Origin: Ariolimax columbianus
Taxonomy: Eukaryota; Mollusca; Gastropoda; Stylommatophora; Arionidae
Direction of reading: 5' to 3'
DNA length: 64,000 bases
Assembly (NCBI GenBank): GCA_036924085.1
Contig: JAVGWX010000025.1
Coordinates: forward strand, 31,197,921 to 31,261,920
Part shown: positions 9,380-19,835 of the stretch, piece after piece
How positions within the stretch are numbered: the stretch's first letter is position 1
Layout: every line of letters begins with the position of its first letter
Made by a program: the position numbers and the translations under genes
The notes under the pieces: generated by a model
Told to the model about the DNA's origin: nothing
Database searches by the model: none
What the model saw: the letters and a program-made list of their open reading frames with translations, nothing else

Positions 9380-10975
9380 CACTGCAGTTCTAGGTTTCCA
9401 AGGAAGCCAGAATGTATAACTCAGTCAAGTAATCTACACAACCACAAGACAAATTATGCGAGTAGAATAAGCCTTTTCATGTTTCTTTCATGGACCTGAC
9501 AAGAGCATTTCATTTGGTTAGCCGGGATGAACTCTTCAACATCCTCTCGGAGTAGGCTCTCCTAATAAACTACTGCAGCTATTTGTATCATTTTATGAAG
9601 ATGTGGAAGGAACAGTCCAATTTGATGGCAATGTATCACAACCATTCTTCTTCTTCTTCGTTCGTTCTCAATCTCCCACTACAAAACACTGCAAGGGCTT
9701 AAGTAGCAGAATGTAGTCCAGAGAACGGAATGCGTTGTGTCGTAGTTTACAGCTTGGCTGCGATATTTGCACCTTTCGGTCCAATACATCCGACTTCAGC
9801 AAGCATTTTTTGAGTACCGGGTTAGCATTCCCTCTTCGATCCCTTCTCCTTAGCCAGTCTGCCCTGCTGCAGCCTGTTATCCAGGATCACCACATGGAGG
9901 TGTAGAAGGGTCTTGGCAGCTATGGTTCTCTGGCCCTGACGCTAGCAGTCAGCTATGGGTCGCTGACCACTGCAGCTCTTGCGCTGCTCAACATCTTGAT
10001 CCCGTATCACAACCATTCAGTATTCACTGTGGTGTTACACTATTCAAAATCATCTTTGCACTGCTATTGAAGCACACATTTAGAAATGGATTTACCTTCA
10101 CACTATGTCGGAGAATCGTTAATCTTGTGAGACTCCAGACAAAAAAACAAGATCACAAAAAATACTGCCATTGATTTGCTTTTTGCTGATGATGCTGCAC
10201 TTGTCACTCAAAGTCAACAGAAGCTTGAGAACTTGATTGCTTCTCCCAGACATACAAAGATTTTGGCCTCACAATAAGCCTAAATAAATCAAATGTGGTG
10301 GGACAAGGCGTAGATGCCACCCCAATCATTACCATCAACAACTAGAAACTGGCGGTTGTGACGCAGCTCACTTACCTGGGATCCCTCATTAATGATAAAC
10401 TCTCCCTAGACCTTGAAATAAGCAAAGCTGCTGCCATATTTTCGTGTTTCACAACGCGTGTTTTGGAAATCCCCATACTTGAAGCTTATGGTCTATAATG
10501 TCTGTGTCTCGTCAGTGCACTCAAATATGGTAGCAAAACGTGAGCAGCCTATGCCAAATAAAAGCAAAAACTCAACACCGTTCATCTATCTAATGGACCT
10601 AAGTTTCATCCTTGGTGCCTCATGGAGAGACAAGGTGACATACATCTCCCAAGTATGTACAATTTTTTTATGGATCAGAGACTGCAATGGCTTGGTCATG
10701 TTCATCACATGGAAGACAGTCGCATCCCCAAAGATATTCTCTATGAACACTTGGTGTGTGGTAAAAGAGCAGTTAGCCAACCACAGCTGAGGTTCAAAGG
10801 CACTTGTAAGTTGAGACATGAAGGTATTGGATATTGATCTGACATCTTGGGAAGACAGATGCAGACTGAGCCAAATGGAGATACAACCTGAAGAGCCACC
10901 TTTGCCTGAGAGAAAATAAGCTCTTATAACATAGAGAGGAAGAAAAGGCAACGCCGCAAGGAAAAAGAAAACCAA
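9380..10975 (+). pseudogene. LINE-III retrotransposon remnant (RT and C-terminus)
   Basis: Readable pieces on the + strand in order: an RT palm motif region (MDLTRAFHLV-like near 9490), GTVQFDGNVSQPF just before the SINE at 9648, then after it the catalytic LLFADDAALVTQSQ near 10180, LTISLNKSNVVGQ, QLTYLGSLINDKLSLD near 10370, and the C-terminal RLQWLGHVHHMEDSRIPKDI near 10680 with YEHLVCGKRAV. Frame changes and stops are frequent. The family matches 22355-24115. It is non-functional and sits in the last intron of unit 1. Confidence 0.85.
9648..10003 (-). mobile_element. SINE-A copy, TSD GTATCACAACCATTC
   Basis: A perfect 15-bp TSD flanks it (9633-9647 and 10004-10018). The (GAA)n tail of the element appears as TTCTTCTTCTTCG at the left edge. 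Removing the element and one TSD restores the LINE-III reading. Confidence 0.95.
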
Positions 10976-11013
10976 AAACTAGAGAGTTGCCACTCCAAGG
11001 TCGCATCACCCTG

Positions 11014-11252
11014 TTTTTATTTGGTGTGCGTTCGCCCTATTTCTCTAATCCTCAAGGCGGTGTGTGTTGTACTGTTGTTTTTATTTTGCTCCTGCCAACT
11101 CAGTGCATCCGACTTCAGCATGCATTTTATGTAAGATTCTGCTTACATCTAAGGGTTTGCTTCCCGGGGTAATGCCGGTGCTGTGGTGGGGATCGAACCC
11201 AGCACCTTCTGAATGTGAGCCGTTTCACTTAACTACTAGTCCATGCTGTCAT
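11014..11252 (-). mobile_element. SINE-B copy
   Basis: On the + strand it reads from GTGTGCGTTCGCCCTATT through the central domain (CATCCGACTTCAGCATGC) to the inverted B and A boxes (GGGGATCGAACCCAGCACC, then CACTTAACTACTAGTCC). A gap of about 16 bp relative to the consensus removes the CCTCCTGCATT segment near 11146. The TSD is not clear. Confidence 0.85.
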
Positions 11253-11279
11253 CCTGTTATCAGTCATGACTGAAAAGGG

Positions 11280-11462
11280 CTACTACTCTGCACATAGCTG
11301 TTATGGAATGTAAGGTCTTTTAATCAACTATTGAACTCAAATCATGATTGCTGATCAGGATTGATAAGATTTTGTTGTATTTCCTAGTGTGGAAGACACT
11401 GTACTGTGTTTTGTACCTTATGGCAGAGTGCACATATTTTGTTAATGAATTTTCTCTTTATA
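11280..11462 (+). other. Paralogous flank upstream of the terminal finger exon
   Basis: The segment with GAATGTAAGGTCTTTT and GTGCACATATTTTGTTAATG aligns with 43065-43200 of unit 2. The LINE-II insertion that follows interrupts this alignment, which resumes near 12595. Confidence 0.65.
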
Positions 11463-12590
11463 CTTAACTTAACTTAACGTCTTTATACTGGTTTAGAAGA
11501 CCCTGCAGAGTCTGTATACAACCAGTTACATTTACATCACCTTGCTCTAAAAGCTATGCGCATCCAGTTCATTCTTAAATGCATTAACTGTCCCTGCCTC
11601 CACTACCTCCCTTGGCAATGCATTCCAAGCAGACACCACTCTCTGACTAAAAAAATATTTCCTAATATCTAATCTGGACCTCTCTTTAGTCAGCCTGTAA
11701 CCATGCCCTCGTGTTATTGTGGGTGGCTGTATTTTAAAAAACTTGTTATAGTATAATTTATCCATTCCTCTGATCATCCTATAAACCTGAATTAAGTCAC
11801 CACGAATTCTCTCTTCGAGACACTGTAGGCCGGTTTTTCTGAGTCGTTCCTCAAAACTGTAATTCTGAAATCCCACTATCATCTTTGTCGCCCTTTTTTG
11901 TATTCTTTCCAGCATGTTTATATCCCCTCTATGATAAGGACTCCACACCTGTACACAGTACTCCAATCTAGGTCTAACTAAAGCTTTATACAGTTTGACT
12001 ATCACTTCCTTGCTCCTATGTTTAATATTTCTTTTTATCATACCTAACATCGCATTTGCCTTTTTCATTGCTACCTTACTCACCTTACCTGTATGATCTA
12101 TTATAACCGCTAGGTCCCTTTCCTTATCTATCTTTCTAATATTGTTTTCTCCCATTCTGTAATTATGTTCCATATTGGATCTACCCATGTGGATGACTAC
12201 ATTTATCTACATTAAACTCCATTTGCCAGCTTACAGACCATTCTCGAATTTTATCTAAATCCGACATCAATATATCCACTTCCGCTTTAGATGAGACACT
12301 ACTGCATAGTTTTGTGTCATCAGCAAATTTTGCAATCATGGATCCCATATCAATGTCCAAATCATTTATATATATCAAGAACAAAATTGGTCCCAAAACC
12401 GAGCCCTGTGGCACACCACTTTTCACTTCACTCCACTCAGAGTACTCCTTATTTATGCCCACCCTCTGCCTTCTTCCCGTTAACCAATTTTCAATCCATT
12501 TGGCAACTTCCCCACCTATTCCATGTGATTTTAACTTTCAAAATAATCTTTGATGAGGTACTCTCTTTATCAAAGGCCTTATGGGGTACA
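11463..12590 (-). mobile_element. LINE-II (CR1/L2-like) insertion, 5'-truncated
   Basis: Minus-strand 3' portion of a non-LTR retrotransposon. It ends with the 3' UTR sequence ACTGGTTGTATACAGACTC, CCAGTATAAAGACG and a short TTAAG-type tail at 11463-11475. The same end occurs at about 29925 and 39190. The paralogous position in unit 2 (near 43195-43210) lacks it. Confidence 0.88.
11547..12462 (-). pseudogene. LINE-II reverse transcriptase, one frameshift
   Basis: Two overlapping frames form one RT C-terminal half. The first (12462-12181) has SGVPQGSVLGPILFLIYIND and the catalytic FADDTKL, then WQMEFNVDKC. A two-base loss near 12186, compared with the copy at 29163, shifts the frame. The second (12188-11547) continues with NYRMGENNIRK, ERDLAVIIDHTGKVS, VRPRLEYCVQVWSPYH, LEERIRGDLIQVYRM, TRGHGYRL and RLDIRKYFFSQRVVSAWNAL, the conserved C-terminal block of CR1/L2-like elements. 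The N-terminal RT part and endonuclease are absent through 5' truncation. Confidence 0.9.
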
Positions 12591-12594
12591 ATCT

Positions 12595-12820
12595 TGCTGT
12601 TTCATGAATCTGAACACAAGCACAATTGGGTTTTGAGCAGTTTCACTATCTATTTTGTCATGCTGCTCTTTTGGCTTGATAATCTCACCAATGATGAGAT
12701 AGGATCAAAATGCTAGTAGTGTCATAAGTTGACTGTATGCTGTCATGCCACTTTATTACATGTATGAAGGCATTCAGTTATATTGTATGACTATCATAAC
12801 CAAATGTTTTCAAATTTCAG
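12595..12820 (+). other. Last part of the unit 1 intron before the finger exon
   Basis: Paralogous to 43200-43396 and ending in the acceptor CAAATTTCAG at 12811-12820. An ORF could begin at the ATG at 12745, but its codons before 12821 are intronic: the splice site and phase agree with the upstream exon. Confidence 0.7.
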
Positions 12821-14508
12821 ACAGACCTACTTGTAGGCAGCACTGTCTTACATTCTCTCAGCATGGTCTCTTCAATGGGGATATTAATGGTGTGCACATG
12901 AGTCAAGATAAGTTAGATGATTCCAAGGATATTAAAGATAAGACAGCTGATAACAGGAGTAGTGTAGACGAATCAATCGATCTTAGTAGCACAGACCAGT
13001 TAGCTGTTCCTAGGAGCAGTAAAGATGAGTTCATCTATTCCAGTGATAACGGTGATGAGTTAGCAGATACTAGGAACTGTCACAAAACACAATCAGAAAT
13101 ATTTGGGACTAAGAATGCACAGAAAGTGATGATTCCAGAAGTAGATTGTGAAAAATGGTCAAATAGATATATTTATGTTTGCGCAGAAGATACATCCATT
13201 CAAAATCTAAAAGCACATAGAAAAAACCATACAGAAGAGAAACCCTATAACTGTTATGTTTGTGATGCATCTTTTACAAAAAAGGACAGTTTAAATGTAC
13301 ATAACAGAAGGCATACAGGAGAAAAACCTTACAAATGTGATGTTTGTGAGGCATTGTTTGCCTACACTCAAAGTCTGAAAGAACATAAAAGAAAACATAC
13401 AGGAGAAAAGCCTTATAGATGTGATGTTTGTGATGAACCTTTTATAAACACCCAAAATCTAAAATCACATAAAAGAAGACATACAGGAGAGAAACCGTAT
13501 AAGTGTGATGTTTGTTATGCATCTTTTACAAAAAAGGACAGTTTAAATGTACATAACAGAAGGCATACAGGAGAAAAACCTTATAAGTGTGATGTTTGTG
13601 AGGCATTGTTTGCCTTCTCTCAAAGTCTGAAAAATCATAAAAGAAAACATACAGGAGAGAAGCCTTACAAATGTGATGTTTGTGATATATCTTTTATAAC
13701 CACAAGAAAACTGAAATCACATAAAAGAAGACATACAGGAGAGAAGCCTTACAAGTGTGATGTTTGTAATGCATCTTTTACAACCACACAAAATAGAAAT
13801 TCACATATAGGGAGACATACCGGAGAGAAGCGTTACAAGTGTGATGTTTGTGGTGCATCATTTGCTTACAATAATAGTCTGAAAGAACATGAAAGAAAAC
13901 ATACAGGAGAGAAGCCTTACAAGTGTGAAGTTTGTGATGTATCTTTTATAGCCAACAGAAATCTGAAATCACATAAAAGACGACATACAGGAGAAAAGCC
14001 TTATAAATGTGATGTTTGTGATGCATCATTTGGTTGCACTAAAGGTCTGAAAGAACATAAAAGAAAACATACAGGAGAGAAACCTTACAAGTGTGATATA
14101 TCTTTTATAACAACTAACAATCTAATAGCACATAAAAAAACACGTAAAAGAGAAAAGCCTTGCATGTGTGATGTTTGTGGTGCATCTTTTGATTACATTT
14201 ACAATCTAAACAGACACCAAAGAACCCACACAGGAGAGAAACCATACAAGTGTGATGTTTGTAATGCATCGTTTGCTTACACTAAAAGTCTGGAAGAACA
14301 TAAAGGAATACATAAAGGAGAGAAACCTTACAGGTGTGATGTTTGTAATGCATCTTTTGCTTACATTTCCAACTTAAACAGACACAAAAGAACCCACACA
14401 GGAGAGAAACCATACAAGTGTGATGTTTGTGGTGCATCTTTTACAAGAACCCAGCATCTAAAAAGGCACCAAAAAATACCACATAGGAGAGAAACCATTC
14501 AAGTGTGA
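12821..14508 (+). CDS. Zinc-finger gene unit 1, terminal exon (C2H2 array, truncated by frameshift)
   Basis: Encodes 561 residues after the splice acceptor at 12820. The first part (RPTCRQHCL, then an acidic ten-residue repeat at 12907-13083) has no known domain. A degenerate finger is followed from 13246 by fifteen 28-residue C2H2 units with TGEKP-type linkers. Unit 11 (YKCDISF) has lost three residues, one Cys and the last His. Units 1-3 and 4-6 are a duplicated three-finger block. A one-base insertion near 14480 shifts the frame in the last unit, so the protein ends RRETIQV at a TGA where the original frame would continue. Such proteins are expected to bind DNA in the nucleus; the target is unknown. 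Compared with unit 2 (16 fingers) this copy looks more eroded but is still largely open. Confidence 0.9.
12907..13083 (+). repeat. Ten-residue acidic tandem repeat in the unit 1 protein
   Basis: About six repeats of roughly 30 bp encode the pattern D-(E/K)-(L/F/T)-x-D-x-(R/S)-(S/D)-(S/N)-(K/V); examples are DKLDDSKDIK, DKTADNRSSV and DEFIYSSDNG. The paralogue has seven (43493-43690). Confidence 0.6.
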
Positions 14509-15830
14509 TGTTTGTGGTGCTTTGCTTTGCTTACACTAAAAGTCTGAAAGAACATAAAAGAATACATAAATTGAGGAAAATATTACAAGTGTAATGCTTG
14601 CAGGGCCCGAATTTACTTTGAAGAAGACTATGCCAGAGCACATACAGATGGCAAGCCGTTTGTTTGTCAAATATTTGGTTTTTGTTTTCATGCTTTGATA
14701 AAATGTAGCAACACATCAAGCTATGTGCAAGCAAGAAATCTGATGATTGTAGTGTTTGGATGTCAGCATTGCAACAATATCAGAATTACAAATAAACATT
14801 AGTACTCACATAGGAGAGAAGCCATACATATGCAGTAATTGGGGAGTAAGGACATCTTTAGCAAATTTAAAAAGGTATACACAAGAAGTCATGTAAGAGA
14901 GAATCTTCACCTGTGTGATATTTGTTGGGTTTTTTTTTTTTTTTTTTTTTTGGTTTTTTTTTTGCGTTCGCCTTATTTCTCTAATCCCCAAGGCGGGTGT
15001 GCGTTGCACTGTGGTTTTTATTTTGCGCCTGTCGGCCCAATGCATCCGACTTCAGCATGCATTTTATGTAAGGGTCTGCTTCCTCCTGCATTTTCTAAGG
15101 GTTTGCTTCCCCGGGGTAACGGCCGGTGCTGTGATGGGGATCGAACCCAGCACCTTCGGATTGTGAGCCGTGCCACTTATCCACTAGACCACGCCGTCCC
15201 CTGGGCTGTTGGGTTTAATTTCATTATAAATTGAATGTGCTGAGACAATAAAGTTACATACCAGAGAGAAACTTTTTAAGTGTAACATTTGTGGTCTAGA
15301 CTGTTCTTCCAGTTACAACATACAAGAACACATATAGGAGATAACACTATGGATACCATCTTTGTTTGTTTAACATTTTCATCTAAAACAAATACGACAA
15401 GACACAGGAAAAGTACATGAGGCTGTATGGAGGTGATATTAGCAGAGTAGCATGTTTGAGGTATGGCATTTAGTAGAACACACACAATCAGGAGAGATGC
15501 TTAACATGTACAATGTTTCTGGTGTCAGACTTGCTTCAGTATCAGAAGATCAGGCATGTGTAATGCATACAGGAGAGAAACCATACTTGTATGCTGATTG
15601 TGTTAGACTCTTTGATATCTTTCATAAGCTTAAAGGACATATTTAACGTCATTTTGAAAAGAAACCGTTTTGCAACAGAATAAGAGAATACATCAAGAAG
15701 AGAAACTTTATGCATGTTGTGTTTGTGGACTAGTACTTGATTCCAAAGAGAAAATGTTTAGACAGAGGAATAGAGTATACACTGTTGATAGACCTCACAT
15801 ATATGATGTATGTGGTAAGAGTTTTCTACG
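14509..15830 (+). pseudogene. Fossil zinc fingers beyond the unit 1 stop codon
   Basis: Finger-like fragments continue in changing frames for more than 1 kb after the stop. Readable pieces include HTGEKPF-KCDVCGA (original frame across the stop), LKEHKRIHK near 14550, YKCNAC near 14585, EKPYICSNW near 14820, REKLFKCNICGLDCSSS near 15265, HTGEKPYLYADC and LKGHI near 15570-15640, and a last fragment near 15710. The ancestral gene therefore had perhaps six or more further fingers at its 3' end. A SINE-B interrupts the region. Confidence 0.75.
14943..15206 (-). mobile_element. SINE-B copy, TSD TGTTGGGTTT
   Basis: A near-complete SINE-B on the minus strand with a long T run (A tail) at the left and the inverted tRNA-like head at the right. 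The TSD is at 14933-14942 and 15208-15217. It is inserted in the fossil finger region, so it postdates or accompanies the loss of that coding part. Confidence 0.92.
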
Positions 15831-16397
15831 TCTTGTCATCTAGTACAGTGTTCTCCAACCTGATGGTGTCCTTCAGGACAGCAACTAACTCCACTTCACT
15901 AAGTCTGTAGCCATCCTTCATTCAGTCCCTCAGACCTGGTTCATGATTTCCATATCTGCTTCTATGGTTTTTTGGCAAGGAGCCAAGACTAATGTTGGGG
16001 CATATGAAACATGCTAACCAAAACCGCACCTATTTCCTCAACACTCAGGAGGACCCATATCCAGCTTTTTCAGAACACCGCAGGATATAAGAAGAACCAC
16101 TGTAACCTGCTATCAAAGAAATGTAACCAAGAGTGATGAAATTAGCCCGAGTAGCTTCCAACAACAAAAACATGACTCTTTGTCATGTTATTCCAGACCA
16201 GTTTCTCTTTCACCTTCTTTTTGTGGTCGTGGCGTGGTATGACGGTGTCAGGGGGTCTTATGAGCATACATTCCCAGAATGCATTATTCACAGTATATTG
16301 TTTGTTTGCATGTTAATGAGAGAAAAGTGCATGTTGACTTCATTTTTCACTAGAATGTAATGTTAAAAAAGTATAGTGTCAATTTTATTTGAACACA

Positions 16398-16403
16398 AAT
16401 AAA
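16398..16403 (+). terminator. Candidate polyadenylation signal (unit 1)
   Basis: An AATAAA conserved at 49691-49696 in the paralogue. A second hexamer is listed separately. Use as a poly(A) signal is inferred from position and conservation only. Confidence 0.45.
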
Positions 16404-16499
16404 AATAGCATTTAACCATACCTGTTTCGTCATTATTTGCACGTGACATTCACCATTACTGTAAAACATCAAAATTTGTACCTGTAAAATAGTGTATGT

Positions 16500-16505
16500 A
16501 ATAAA
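16500..16505 (+). terminator. Second candidate polyadenylation signal (unit 1)
   Basis: AATAAA conserved at 49788-49793 and followed in both copies by a T/GT-rich stretch (TTTCTGTGATTTTCTGTG), as expected downstream of a cleavage site. Confidence 0.5.
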
Positions 16506-16766
16506 ACGTTTCTTTCTGTGATTTTCTGTGTATTTTATTTACTTTTTACTCATCATTATCATTGCATTTATTTCAGCTTGTTATCAATAGAACGATATCA
16601 ATGGGCTCTAACAAAACAACTTGTTGATCTCATATTTACAGAGATGTCAACTCTTCTGCCTCATAGCACCATATTCATTAGTAAATTAAAATAAGAATAC
16701 TTGATGAGAGTTCACAGAAACTGGAACTGAGAATAAATGCAATTAGCAACAATCAGATTGTATAGG

Positions 16767-17479
16767 AGCAATTTCAGAGCGGAGGCAGAGGCACTGAGGG
16801 CGGCAGTGGAAGAAATGGTGACACATAAAGAAAATGAAAGCCATATAGTCCTGCTTACAGATGCTCTCGCCGTAGTCACAGCGCTAAAAAGCCAGAAAAA
16901 CACTGAGCTTAATGACTTAAGAGCAGCACTCTGCAAACTGTGCCAGCAGTCCGCACCAAAAAGGGTAGTGGTACAGTGGGTCCCATCACACTGCAACATC
17001 CAAGGCAACGAGGAGGCAGACAGACCGGCAAAAGAAGGTGCAAGACTACCACAAACAGATACTAGTATGACGTACGAAGAGTCAAAACGGCTTATCAAAG
17101 CCAGATACATGACCAAATGGGAAACCGAACATACTGGTTACACCAAAAACGATGCCTATTACCAGTTGAACCGAAGAGAGCAGGTCGTTGTCTTCAGACT
17201 TCGCACTGGCCACAATAGACTGAGGTACCACCTATTCAACAAATTGAAGATAGGTGGTACCGACGAATGCCCGTGCGGTACCGATAAAATGACCGCTGAA
17301 CATCTGCTGCAGAACTGCCCGACATACGAGGATCAGAGAGAGCAGATGTGGCCATCACCAGTGGAACTGCAAGACAAGCTCTATGGCAGCGGCAACAGCC
17401 TCAGGATGACCGCCGCTTTTTTCGAAAAAATAATGGTTACTGTCTGACTGCGTACGAAGAAGAAGAAGAAGAAGAAAGA
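16767..17479 (+). mobile_element. LINE-I insertion, 5'-truncated, TSD AGATTGTATAGG
   Basis: TSD at 16755-16766 and 17480-17491, with the (GAA)n tail at 17456-17479. The empty site is visible in unit 2 near 50480 (CATATTCTATTGG). The copy begins inside the RNase H domain. Confidence 0.95.
16768..17447 (+). CDS. LINE-I RNase H C-terminal fragment
   Basis: An open frame of about 226 codons from SNFRAEAEAL to the stop at 17447. It keeps the RNase H residues Glu (RAEAEAL), Asp (LTDALA), His (WVPSHC) and Asp (NEEAD), then the CPC-H-C knuckle and the end FFEKIMVTV. It shares this C-terminus with the copy at 6074 and differs from the IQVDV ending of the copies at 40977 and 55822, so it belongs to the same subfamily as 6074. 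Truncated and without a start of its own; not expected to be made. Confidence 0.93.
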
Positions 17480-18463
17480 AGATTGTATAGGGACACACAC
17501 TGCCACAAAATGTGCATTTATTCACATATTTTGATTTGCAATATAGACAAAGTAGAAGGTACAGATAAGGATGTCAAAATAGTAATACAAAAGGTGAGAC
17601 AATCTCTCATTGTGTTGGAGACCAAATGAAAGTAAAGAAAAGTGAAGTCCAATACAAATAAAACAATCTTTGACTGTATGTAAATTCTGTCCTATGTAAT
17701 TGCTTTGGAACATGGAGAACAAGAAGAAGACTTTCATAAATAGTTGTTAGAACTATATAGAAGGATTGCCATTTTATGATAAAATCACTGATGTGGAACT
17801 GTTCTCGAGAGTCAGGCACACAATAGTAGAATAAGGACGTAAGGAGAAGACGCTAGCTTTGGGTAGAACAAATATTACAAGACAGTCTCTGTTCTGGCAT
17901 CCCCTTGGCTAGAGAAATTGAGAGAGAACAAAGCATAGTTTGGACAAGGGAACTTGAGACATACATAAAAAACACAGAGAAGAAATGAAGAAATTGAGAG
18001 AGCTGAAGCAGATGGCTTAGGGCTGAAATTCGTATCTTTGAAGACCTGTACTCCATAGTCAGCTGAATACCTCATAGTCGGAAGTGGATTTGAGGATGAG
18101 CACTTAAATGTATTCAAATGCTCTCAGTGAATGCATAATTAATATCCTCTGACAGCTGGCCTACATGTGGAGGAATTCGTTCTTACTAACAGTAGCAGGG
18201 TCGGGTTCAAATCTCTGACGAGCTAACACCTGAATGATTTTGATAGATGAAGCACTAAGTGACAATTTATAAAGGGCAAAGAAAACTGACTTCAAAACCA
18301 CCCATTACCTCGCAGAATGGCTGATGATGGACACGGACAATTCACCTTGAAGTGTGGCATATTGAGTACTCAGCATTGCACTTGGTATGGGAGAGCATCC
18401 TGGGCTCTGCACTCAACTCAGACATCTGCCTGATGGAAAGTATGAAGAAAGACAAGGTAATGT

Positions 18464-18812
18464 CTTTTTCGTTCGTTCTCAATCTCCCACTATAATACCC
18501 TGAAACGGTAAGTAGCAGAATGTAGTCCAGAGAACGGAATGCATTGTGTCATAGTTTACAGCTTGGCTGCGATATTTGCACCTTTCAGTCCAACACATCC
18601 GACTTCAGCAAGCATTTTTTGAGTACCGGGTTAACATTCCCTCTTCGATCCCTTCTCCTTAGCCAGTCTGCCCTGCTGCAGCCTGTTATCCAGGATCACC
18701 GCGCGGGGTGTAGAAGGATCTTGGCAGCTCTGGTTCGCTGGCCCTGACACTAGCAGTCAGCTATGGGTTGCTGACCACTGCAGCTCATGTGCTGGTCAGC
18801 ATCTTGATCCCC
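18464..18812 (-). mobile_element. SINE-A copy, TSD AAGGTAATGT
   Basis: TSD at 18454-18463 and 18813-18822. Unit 2 has the empty site at about 51797 (GACAAAGTAATGG), so the insertion followed duplication. The central domain lies at about 18567-18625. Confidence 0.95.
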
Positions 18813-19002
18813 AAGGTAATGTAGAGATGAGATGAGAGCAGAGTTGAGAGCTAGCTGTGTGCAGGATGTGATGATTCCTTAAGAGAGCATAGAACCAGAG
18901 CACAGGGATTTAGCTCTGCAGATTTGGCAAGTCCCACATGAATGTCAGGGAATACGCCATATGCCAGTCCATTCTATAGAAATAAATATACAATATGTAA
19001 TG

Positions 19003-19245
19003 GCTGTCTAGCGCAGTGGTAGAGCACTCACTTTTCAAGGCAAAAGTACGGGATTCAAACCCTAACACCGGCATCTCCAGTCAACCCAGCTATAAATAAG
19101 TACCTGATTTACAGTTAGGGAAGGAAAAGGCAGCAATGAAGGGAACTGTCCACCCCACCTCACTAGCTGAGGCTTAGTTTATTGAAGTTTCTAACACTTC
19201 ATTCCTGACCAGCAGTTGTCTGCTGAAGGAATTCCCTTACCTTTA
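19003..19245 (+). mobile_element. SINE-C copy
   Basis: The tRNA-like head (GTCTAGCGCAGTGGTAGAGC as A box, GGGATTCAAACCC as T arm and B box) is followed by CAACCCAGCTATAAATAAG, the CCACCCCACCTC block and AGTTTCTAACACTTC. The anticodon-like loop lacks T33 and the acceptor stem does not pair, so it is a SINE head, not a tRNA gene. Confidence 0.75.
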
Positions 19246-19704
19246 ATGTTTACAACTCTCCAACATCTGCAGGAAAGGCTCCATTTGGAGATACTACGTA
19301 TAAATAGAAATTAATAGCTGGAAACTTTAATACCCACACCCTATAAAGCCTGCAACAGCAGAGATAGAGGACATATGCAACTCCTCCTCTAACAAAACAT
19401 ACAAAACAACCAACTCTTCCACCATAGAAGTACATGCACGACCAACAGACCTGAACTCGCCATGTTTTCAGCTGACATTACAGATGTTTGCACATGCAAA
19501 GTTCTGAAAGACATTTGAAGTGACCACAGACTTAAAAAAGAGAAAGATGTACTGGAACTATAGAAAGGTTAACAAGACAACATTAACTTGGCAGACATTG
19601 CATAACAGAAGGCATACATCATAAAGACCATTTCTGGAAGTAGGTAAAACGCCAATACCAAGAGGCAGCCACAAACGCTTAAGCCCTTTCTGAACTTCAG
19701 TTTG

Positions 19705-19775
19705 TAAACTGAGTGGTCTTGAGGTAAGGCGTCCGCCTCGGGTGCAGGCGGTTGCAGGTTCAAATCTCGGTGGAG
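19705..19775 (+). repeat. tRNA-like sequence before the satellite
   Basis: TGAGGTAAGGCGTCCGCC and GGTTCAAATCTC resemble RNA polymerase III A and B boxes at suitable spacing. It is probably the head of another SINE truncated by, or fused to, the tandem array that follows. Confidence 0.45.
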
Positions 19776-19835
19776 ACTGGGATATTTTCATGTGCTGAGA
19801 TTCTAAAAAAATTACGAAAAGAACAGCACGTGAGA

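Larger units (their letters stand above)
15840..16566 (+). other. Conserved 3' flank or 3' UTR of unit 1
   Basis: Aligns along its length with 48790-49870 of unit 2, after allowing for a SINE-B and a longer middle segment there. It contains two AATAAA hexamers at conserved positions. No ORF of note. Confidence 0.75.
17492..19700 (+). pseudogene. Older LINE 5' region (possible ORF1, then endonuclease), unit 1 copy
   Basis: Aligns with 50490-53220 of unit 2. The first part (about 17540-18450) is decayed coding-like sequence of unknown identity, for instance IDKVEGTDKDVKIVIQKVRQ. At 19300-19560 the sequence corresponds to the part of the endonuclease that contains AGDFNAHS in unit 2, and then to the PEVHVxTxDL segment. 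A SINE-A and a SINE-C are inserted. The collinearity means the LINE was already there before the unit duplicated. It is broken off near 19700. Confidence 0.65.

Noticed and set aside
12745..12820. Translation start of unit 1 at the ATG at 12745 (and 43321 in unit 2)
   Set aside because: These codons lie before a good splice acceptor whose phase matches the upstream exon in both paralogues. They cannot be fully excluded as alternative starts.
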